From: Coemansia sp. RSA 922
Taxonomy: Eukaryota; Kickxellomycota; Kickxellomycetes; Kickxellales; Kickxellaceae
Assembly (NCBI GenBank): GCA_027577415.1
Contig: JANBQS010000818.1
Coordinates: 1 to 11,542 of the forward strand
Length of the DNA stretch: 11,542 bases
Direction of reading: 5' to 3'
Shown here one piece after another: positions 6,352-11,542 of the stretch (position 1 is the stretch's first letter; every line of letters begins with the position of its first letter). A model generated the notes under the pieces. The model made no database searches, was not told the origin of the DNA, and saw only the letters and a list, made by a program, of their open reading frames with translations. A program made the position numbers and the translations under genes.

Positions 6352-7494
6352 ATGGACAATAGTAGTAGTGGTCTGCCAAAAAAGCAGAGCCACTCTGAGC
6401 GCAGTTACAGTGGCGGCGAAGAGTCTGGACCGATAGAGAGTAACACGCCTGATGGAACACTACTACTGCTAACAGCTCCCACAGACAACGTCGATGACGA
6501 GCCAGTGCCACAGGAAGAAGACGAGATGGTGCGCGAGTCACTGTCACTGGACGTCGTTTGGCGAGGCAACGAGCGATACCCACTGCGGATCCCCAAATAC
6601 GCCACAATTCTATCAGTCAAGGCACTTTTAGAGGAGCTGACGGGCGTCGACGCCGAGAGCCAAAAGCTTTTAGGGTTGGTCCGCGGACAGCTGCCGCGCG
6701 ACAGTGATACTCTGGTGGGACTGGGCGTCAGCAGTGGCACAAAAGTTCGGCTACTGGGTACGCCGCTGTGCGACCGTCTGCAGCCCCGTGACTCTAACCC
6801 CTGGGAGTCGCCTCCTCCTCCGCCTGGCGACGAGTGGGGCGGTGGTGATAGGCGGCAGATGCGCAGCCAGGTGCTGTCGAATGACTGGCAGGTGCAGCTG
6901 CAGCGGATAGTGGCCGATACCGAGGTGCGTGTACTCAATGCGCCGCGTGCTGGACGCAAGCTGGTGGTATTGGATCTGGACTATACTCTGTTTGACTGCA
7001 AAAACGTGTCTGGCAATGTGACTGATATGGCACGCCCCGGACTGCACGAGTTCCTGGCGGCCATATACCCGCACTACGACTTGATTGTGTGGAGCCAGAC
7101 TCGCTGGCATATCGTCGAGAGCAAGATCACACTGCTGGGTATGCTAACTCATCCGCATTACAGGATCACGACGGCTCTTGATATCTCGTCCATGTTCACT
7201 GTCCACGTCCTGCGTAATGGCAAGGAGGTCGATCACCAAGTCAAGCCGCTTGAGTTTATCTGGTCCCGCTTTCCCGAGCACTATGGCAAACATAATACGA
7301 TACATGTCGATGATCTGAGTCGCAACTTTGCTCTAAACTGGCAGAACGGACTCAAGATACGTGCATTTAAGCGGGCTGACACTCAACTGCGGGCTGACAC
7401 GGAGCTGTACAAGTTGACAAAGTACTTGCTGCAAATATCTGCTCTGCCAAGTCTTGAGGCCCTGGATCACTCGCAGTGGCAGGGACACAAGTAA
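6352..7494 (+). CDS. UBLCP1: Ubiquitin-like domain-containing CTD phosphatase (UBLCP1-like)
   Basis: This gene encodes a 380-residue protein. UBLCP1 is a nuclear HAD-family phosphatase that binds the 26S proteasome through its Ubl domain and dephosphorylates it, lowering its activity. Here an acidic, Ser-rich extension (1-60) precedes the Ubl domain (about 64-137, with the family's ELTGV...QKLLGL pattern). A proline run (154-158) and Gly-rich linker follow, then the FCP1-like phosphatase domain: LDLDYTLFD at 207-215 with catalytic Asp208 and Asp210, VWSQTRWHIVESKITLLGM, VKPLEFIW, and HVDDLSRNF with the acidic pair Asp320-Asp321, then NGLKIRAF. All key catalytic positions are present. Human UBLCP1 is 318 residues and begins directly at the Ubl, so the extension is extra here. 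Met59 (6526) is a possible internal start that would give a typical-length protein, but ATG 6352 is the first and keeps the frame open. No intron is needed. Confidence 0.93.
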   Translation: MDNSSSGLPKKQSHSERSYSGGEESGPIESNTPDGTLLLLTAPTDNVDDEPVPQEEDEMVRESLSLDVVWRGNERYPLRIPKYATILSVKALLEELTGVDAESQKLLGLVRGQLPRDSDTLVGLGVSSGTKVRLLGTPLCDRLQPRDSNPWESPPPPPGDEWGGGDRRQMRSQVLSNDWQVQLQRIVADTEVRVLNAPRAGRKLVVLDLDYTLFDCKNVSGNVTDMARPGLHEFLAAIYPHYDLIVWSQTRWHIVESKITLLGMLTHPHYRITTALDISSMFTVHVLRNGKEVDHQVKPLEFIWSRFPEHYGKHNTIHVDDLSRNFALNWQNGLKIRAFKRADTQLRADTELYKLTKYLLQISALPSLEALDHSQWQGHK

Positions 7495-7821
7495 ATTTCA
7501 TTGGGTGGGGGGAGTTCCAGACCATCGGTGGGTTTATCAAGATTTGTTCTGGACCTTGTTTTTCTTTTTTTGCGGGTCAACACCCCCGATCGGCCACAAG
7601 TATCGATATATTTGCCAATAACAAAGAAAAATGCATATGTGACACAGAAAACAAAAAATGGACTCGGGGCCTGTCTTGCATTGGTTAATGCCAAATTTTT
7701 TCATTTTAACGAAACAAAAAAGCAACTAGTCAGAGATGTCCAAAAATGTTCTATGTTATCGTTTCTGGCATGTTCCATCAATAATTTTTTATATCCTATT
7801 ATAACATTTTTTTTTATCTAT
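7495..7821. other. AT-rich spacer upstream of the protease
   Basis: The protease frame is open backward through this stretch, but there is no ATG until 7753. Composition shifts here from the balanced, CTG-rich coding sequence of the UBLCP1-like gene to AT-rich sequence. Possible TATA elements are GATATATT near 7606 and TTATAT near 7789. No separate gene is visible. Confidence 0.55.
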
Positions 7822-8910
7822 ATGATGTTGTTATTTCTTGTATTGTTGCTCGCCGCCACGTCGTGTGCCACAAAGCCAGTGTTTATGCGCTCAGCATCTA
7901 ACCGCACAGCTGGTGTATCTCGTCGGCATTTCGGACGAGTAATCGGCGGCAGTGACGCCGGACAAGGACAATATCCATTCGCGGTATTCCTAATGATCAG
8001 AGAAGGCGACGAAACAGCGTTCTGCGGGGGATCTATAATATCTGACCGGTGGATATTAACGGCGGGGCACTGTGTCGTAGACATAAACAGTGGTGGTAAC
8101 AGTCTGAACGTCAGTATACCAATAACGAAGACAATTAAAGAGCGTAAATATCCAACGGTGAAAGCGAAAAACATACTAGTCGGAGTAGGTAACAACTATA
8201 ACGCACGGTCGAAACCCTACCATGTATCTAAAGTTCATGTTCATCCTGACTTGAATTTGGATTACTTCGATAACGATATCGCGCTACTCAAACTTAAAAA
8301 AAAGTTGAAATTCTCCAGTACCGTACAACCAGTTAAAATCGATACAGATAATATTCCCGACGGATTGACTGTTACCGGTGTTGGTTGGGGAAAGACTTCG
8401 TTGGATAGTCAGTCAACCGCCGATATACTACAGACTGTCGATTTACAGATTGGTAATACTGAGTTGTGTCAGAGAATTAGACCAGAGTTTGATACCAATA
8501 ATGGTAACTATATTTGCGTAACTACTCCCGATGGCCGCGATACTTGCTCAGGCGATAGCGGTGGCCCCTTGCTACGTCGCTGTAACGACAACCCCTTGCA
8601 GTCGGGGTCTACGGGTTCCGGTCCATGGGTCCAACTCGGTATTACCAGTTACGGGGATAACGCTGGCCGCGACACGAGGATAATTTGCGCCGCTGACGAT
8701 GGCGCTGGATTCTACACACATGTCGCAAGGTACCTAGACTATATTAAAAAGACCACGGGTATCAAGGAACGCGACTTGGCAGCCTCTTGCAATGGCAACG
8801 ACCTAGTACGTAGCAGTCACGCATCGTCGAACGCAAGACAGCCGACAGCTAGGACTCTGTTATATTCTACCGCAGTGATATTATTCATAATCTTGAAATT
8901 ACTAATATAA
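7822..8910 (+). CDS. Secreted trypsin-like serine protease with C-terminal anchor (S1A)
   Basis: From ATG 7822 the product is 362 residues. Residues 1-16 form a hydrophobic signal peptide with a likely cut after TSCA. A propeptide ends at Arg39, followed by VIGG, the usual activation site of chymotrypsin-fold zymogens. The triad is complete: His83 in LTAGHC, Asp152 in DNDIALLKL, Ser246 in GDSGGP. Asp240, six residues before the serine, fits trypsin-type (Lys/Arg) specificity. A basic insert of about 25 residues follows the His loop. The tail has a Ser/Thr-rich stretch and then a hydrophobic segment (LLYSTAVILFIILKLLI) at the very end, as in GPI-anchor signals or a tail anchor, so the enzyme probably sits on the cell surface. 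Start choice: the open frame reaches 7501 without ATG. ATG 7753 would give an internal rather than N-terminal hydrophobic segment, so 7822 is preferred. Codons are visibly richer in A/T (ATA, TTA) than in both neighbours, which may mean a different origin. Confidence 0.9.
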   Translation: MMLLFLVLLLAATSCATKPVFMRSASNRTAGVSRRHFGRVIGGSDAGQGQYPFAVFLMIREGDETAFCGGSIISDRWILTAGHCVVDINSGGNSLNVSIPITKTIKERKYPTVKAKNILVGVGNNYNARSKPYHVSKVHVHPDLNLDYFDNDIALLKLKKKLKFSSTVQPVKIDTDNIPDGLTVTGVGWGKTSLDSQSTADILQTVDLQIGNTELCQRIRPEFDTNNGNYICVTTPDGRDTCSGDSGGPLLRRCNDNPLQSGSTGSGPWVQLGITSYGDNAGRDTRIICAADDGAGFYTHVARYLDYIKKTTGIKERDLAASCNGNDLVRSSHASSNARQPTARTLLYSTAVILFIILKLLI

Positions 8911-8919
8911 AAAACGTTC
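8911..8919. other. 9-bp convergent intergenic gap
   Basis: The protease stop (8908-8910, plus) and the PCCB stop (8922-8920, minus) are separated by only 9 bp. Both 3' untranslated regions must therefore run into the opposite gene, so the two mature transcripts are expected to overlap tail to tail. Confidence 0.9.
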
Positions 8920-10539
8920 TTATAGCGGCATATTATCGTGTTTCTTGAGAGGGTTTGTCAGTTTCTTGTGCTTGAGAATCTCGAGCTCCTCGATAATACG
9001 ACGACGAGTAGTCGACGGCTTAATAATATCGTCCAGATACCCGCGCTGAGCAGCAGGCAGTGGGTTAGCAAAAAGACGGTTATACTCTTCTTCGGCAGCC
9101 TTACGCTCATCAGGCTTGTTTCTCCACAAAATCTCGACCGCACCCTTGGCACCCATGACAGCGAGCTCGGCAGTAGGCCAAGCAAAATTGATATCGCCAC
9201 GAAGCTGCTTCGAGCTCATTACGCACTGGGCGCCGCCATAGGCCTTACGCGTAGTGATAGCGATCTTTGGCACAGTAGCCTCAGCATAAGCATAGAGGAG
9301 TTTGGCGCCCTCGCGGATGATTCCACCATGCTCTTGCTGCGTGCCAGGAAGGAAGCCAGGAACATCGACAAAAGTGATAAGAGGGATGTTGAACGCATCG
9401 CAGAATCTCACAAACCGCGCAGCCTTAACAGACGCGTCAATATCGAGTACTCCTGAGGATACTAGAGGCTGATTGCCCACAACGCCGACGCTTTGCCCGC
9501 CGATACGCGCAAAGGCCACGACAATGTTGCGCGCAAAGTCTGGCATGATTTCAAAGAACCGCCCATCGTCGACTATCCGCCCCACAACGTCCTTGATGTC
9601 GTACGCAGTGTGGGAGTCAGACGGCACCAAAGTGTCCAGAGCCGCATCAGCACGGTCAACAGGGTCAGCAGTGAACCGCAGCGCAGCCGGCTCACGGTTC
9701 GACTGCGGCAAGTACGATAAGAGCTCGCGAGTAGACGCCAGGGCCACAACGTCATTGTCAAACGCATCGTGAGCCACTCCGGACTTGCGCGTATGCGGAT
9801 GCGCACCACCCAGCTCCTCCTGCGTCACCGTCTCATTCGTCACAGCCTTGACCACATCAGGACCAGTGACAAACAAGTACGAGGTGCCACGCACCATAAA
9901 AGTGAAATCAGTCAACGCCGGCGAGTAAACAGCTCCACCAGCACATGGACCCATGATTAAAGATATTTGCGGAATAACACCAGAAGCCAACACATTACGC
10001 TGAAAGATCTCGCAGTACCCAGCCAGCGAGTCAACGCCCTCCTGGATACGCGCTCCGCCAGAGTCATTCAGCCCGATAACTGGCGCCCCGACCTGCATAG
10101 CGCGATCCATGATCTTGCACACTTTGGCAGCAAATGTGCGAGACAAAGACCCACCAAACGATGTAAAATCCTGTGAAAATACATAGGTAGTACGTCCGTT
10201 TACTTTGCCCACTCCTGTGACTACGCCATCGCCAGTGATCTTTTGCGACGCCATGCCAAAGTCAGTACACTGGTGTTCCACAAACGCATCGTACTCTCGG
10301 AATGTACCTGGGTCCAACAAGAGTGAGATACGCTCACGCGCAGTTAGCTTGCCCTTCTCATGTTGAGTAGCAATACGAGCAGTACCACCGCCCAGTTCTG
10401 ATGCCTGCCGCTTCTTCTCGATACGTGCCTTGACCTCTTCGCCCTTTGTGTTGGCTGTCGCGTACCCTCGAGCTACCACCAGCCGTGGCATACGTAGCGC
10501 CATCCTCGACGCTGTACGAGCAACGTTTAAGCGCATCAT
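8920..10539 (-). CDS. PCCB: Propionyl-CoA carboxylase beta chain, mitochondrial
   Basis: This gene encodes a 539-residue protein, the same length as human PCCB. It is the carboxyltransferase subunit that moves CO2 from carboxybiotin on the alpha chain to propionyl-CoA, giving methylmalonyl-CoA in breakdown of odd-chain fatty acids and Val/Ile/Met/Thr. Residues 1 to about 29 ([17 protein letters not shown] and on to ARGYAT) are basic, lack acidic residues and look like a mitochondrial targeting peptide. The two crotonase-like halves are complete. [21 protein letters not shown] opens the first, followed by [12 protein letters not shown] and [14 protein letters not shown]; the second has [34 protein letters not shown] and [12 protein letters not shown]. 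The C-terminal KHDNMPL matches the family's KHxNxPL end, which supports PCC rather than the methylcrotonyl enzyme. Start: adjacent ATGs at 10539 and 10536. The frame is open far upstream, but that part overlaps another gene and lacks homology. The gene converges on the protease, 9 bp apart. Confidence 0.96.
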   Translation of the reverse strand: MMRLNVARTASRMALRMPRLVVARGYATANTKGEEVKARIEKKRQASELGGGTARIATQHEKGKLTARERISLLLDPGTFREYDAFVEHQCTDFGMASQKITGDGVVTGVGKVNGRTTYVFSQDFTSFGGSLSRTFAAKVCKIMDRAMQVGAPVIGLNDSGGARIQEGVDSLAGYCEIFQRNVLASGVIPQISLIMGPCAGGAVYSPALTDFTFMVRGTSYLFVTGPDVVKAVTNETVTQEELGGAHPHTRKSGVAHDAFDNDVVALASTRELLSYLPQSNREPAALRFTADPVDRADAALDTLVPSDSHTAYDIKDVVGRIVDDGRFFEIMPDFARNIVVAFARIGGQSVGVVGNQPLVSSGVLDIDASVKAARFVRFCDAFNIPLITFVDVPGFLPGTQQEHGGIIREGAKLLYAYAEATVPKIAITTRKAYGGAQCVMSSKQLRGDINFAWPTAELAVMGAKGAVEILWRNKPDERKAAEEEYNRLFANPLPAAQRGYLDDIIKPSTTRRRIIEELEILKHKKLTNPLKKHDNMPL

Positions 10540-10768
10540 TCTCAAAAACAGATAAGATAAGAGTCGATAATAAAAACAAAAAATAAATGATAAAGAGAGG
10601 GAGAAAGTAGAGATGAAAGAGTCCTTTTGAATGACGAGCATTTTTTTTCCCACGATCTCGTCCATCCCCCCGCATCCTATCAATGTGATTACAGGACCGT
10701 ATATAGCCAAAAGTAATGGATAAAGATAACATTGGATGATAAAAGAAAAAAAAATATGATAAAGGTAC
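10540..10768. promoter_or_regulatory. Spacer holding the PCCB promoter and the 3' flank of the Q/P-rich gene
   Basis: This is 229 bp between two minus-strand genes. On the coding strand the part next to the PCCB start is pyrimidine-rich (CTCTCCCTCTTTATC and TTTTTTGTTTTTATTATC), a common leader type in fungi. Near the other end, ATATC/TATAT blocks and an A-rich plus-strand tract (10741-10757) mark the 3' flank of the upstream gene. No separate gene is visible. Confidence 0.45.
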
Positions 10769-11542
10769 TCAATATGGCCCATGTTGCTGTTGATGCTGCT
10801 GAGGCGGAGGTGGGGTTTGCTGATACTGCTGCTGCGGCTGCTGGGGTGCTGGCGGAGGAGGTGTCTGCTGGTACTGAGATCCAGGAGGCGGCAGAGACGC
10901 TGGAGTCTGGTACTGCGAAACCGGCGGCTGGTACTGCTGGTACTGAGCAGCAGGTGCCTGTGACGCCGGCTGATACTGCGAGACCGGAGGCTGCTGATAC
11001 TGAGAAGTCGGAGGCTGCTGCTGACTAAATACCTGTTGCTGCGGCTGCAAAGGTTGCACATGCGGTGACTGTTGGTGATACTGTTGCGCAGCAGGAGCCG
11101 CAACAGCGTGAGTAGGTCCCGCTCCAGCCCCGCTCTCAGACCCAGTCGTATGCGACGCGCTACCCTGGACCCAAGCAGCAGTATGCTCATACGACGACGA
11201 ATACGTGCCATCAGTACGTGGCGGGAGTACCTGCGCATCCTGAGGCGCTATCGAATACGGCGGCGGAGATACCGTCACAGCAGGCGCATAGCCAGCGCCA
11301 GGCTGTTGCCCACCAGCCTTTGGGTTCGGATTAGGACTCGGGTTCTGACCCTGATTATCGTACTCTGGCAAGTCATATGAATACGGGTCAGTCACTCCAC
11401 CCTCCTTTCCATACTCAGCGCCATCCTCATCAACGTGGCCACGCTCCACCATAGCAGCAGCGGCGGTAGTCGATGGACCCACGTAGCTTCGGTACGTCAC
11501 GCCCTGACGCAATTGCGGACGCACCTCAACAGGCGGCGCGGC
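10769..11542 (-). CDS. Gln/Pro-rich low-complexity protein, 3' end only (partial)
   Basis: The minus-strand frame is open from the right edge of the window to TGA at 10771-10769, giving at least 257 residues; the start lies outside. The first in-window ATG is well inside the frame, and the frame continues to the edge with no stop, so this is a 5'-truncated gene. The visible part has an A/G/D/E-mixed section ([16 protein letters not shown], then [11 protein letters not shown]) and PPPYS-type proline motifs (PPPYSIAP). The C-terminal part, of about 110 residues, is built from Q, P, Y and S, with SQYQ/QQYQ units and three proline runs, ending QQHGPY. This is intrinsically disordered and prion-like. 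It could be the cytoplasmic tail of a membrane protein or the low-complexity arm of an RNA-binding or endocytic protein. No domain is visible to decide. Confidence 0.75.
   Translation of the reverse strand, partial: AAPPVEVRPQLRQGVTYRSYVGPSTTAAAAMVERGHVDEDGAEYGKEGGVTDPYSYDLPEYDNQGQNPSPNPNPKAGGQQPGAGYAPAVTVSPPPYSIAPQDAQVLPPRTDGTYSSSYEHTAAWVQGSASHTTGSESGAGAGPTHAVAAPAAQQYHQQSPHVQPLQPQQQVFSQQQPPTSQYQQPPVSQYQPASQAPAAQYQQYQPPVSQYQTPASLPPPGSQYQQTPPPPAPQQPQQQYQQTPPPPQQHQQQHGPY

Noticed and set aside
6405..6959. Antisense frame of 184 codons in the UBLCP1-like gene
   Set aside because: Its Ser/Pro/Arg composition is the mirror of the CAG/GGC/GAC-rich coding strand; there is no independent evidence for it.
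7501..7821. Longer protease beginning at 7501 or 7753
   Set aside because: 7501 is TTG, and 7753 would bury the signal peptide behind a second hydrophobic stretch. The ATG at 7822 gives a standard signal peptide.
10540..11238. A 233-codon upstream extension of the PCCB frame
   Set aside because: It begins at a non-ATG codon, is mostly Arg/Ser/Leu low-complexity antiphase reading of the Q/P-rich gene, and has no place in PCCB, whose targeting peptide begins at 10539.
1..11542. CRISPR array, rRNA or bacterial operon features
   Set aside because: No regularly spaced repeats, no rRNA sequence and no Shine-Dalgarno-led gene clusters; the gene features are eukaryotic.

Overview
The window looks like nuclear DNA of an intron-poor fungus, probably an early-diverging (zygomycete-grade) lineage. 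Its long eukaryotic reading frames are uninterrupted. It carries a mitochondrial propionyl-CoA carboxylase beta subunit, an enzyme many Dikarya lack because they use the methylcitrate cycle. It also has a UBLCP1-type proteasome phosphatase and a secreted trypsin with an apparent C-terminal membrane anchor. TATA boxes and AATAAA signals fit a eukaryote. A Kickxellomycotina-like source is my best guess, but the sequence alone does not prove it.

Layout. (1) Positions 1-5050 are AT-rich accessory DNA. They hold three tandem minus-strand genes (533-877, 1490-1843, 2366-2713) for about 115-residue proteins with a predicted ubiquitin-like (beta-grasp) fold. The first two lie in a direct duplication with a period of about 966 bp that also copied the promoter (TATA box about 105 bp before each ATG) and the poly(A) signal. 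Then come a probable LTR relic (about 3056-3821) and two decayed or spliced minus-strand coding stretches (3984-4376 and 4611-5014) that I cannot name. (2) Positions 5087-8910 carry three plus-strand genes: an asparagine-synthase-like AMP-forming enzyme without a glutaminase domain but with a C-terminal zinc ribbon, a UBLCP1-like phosphatase, and the trypsin-like protease. (3) Positions 8920-11542 are on the minus strand: PCCB, convergent with the protease and only 9 bp away from it, preceded by the 3' end of a gene with a Q/P-rich tail that runs off the right edge.

The genes do not form one obvious pathway. The conserved genes (UBLCP1, PCCB) appear to be ordinary housekeeping genes. The unusual part is the left 5 kb: a young, locally duplicating family of small stand-alone ubiquitin-like proteins without a C-terminal Gly-Gly, next to retroelement debris and dying genes. 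That is the pattern of a fast-evolving gene-birth region and is the best candidate here for something undescribed.
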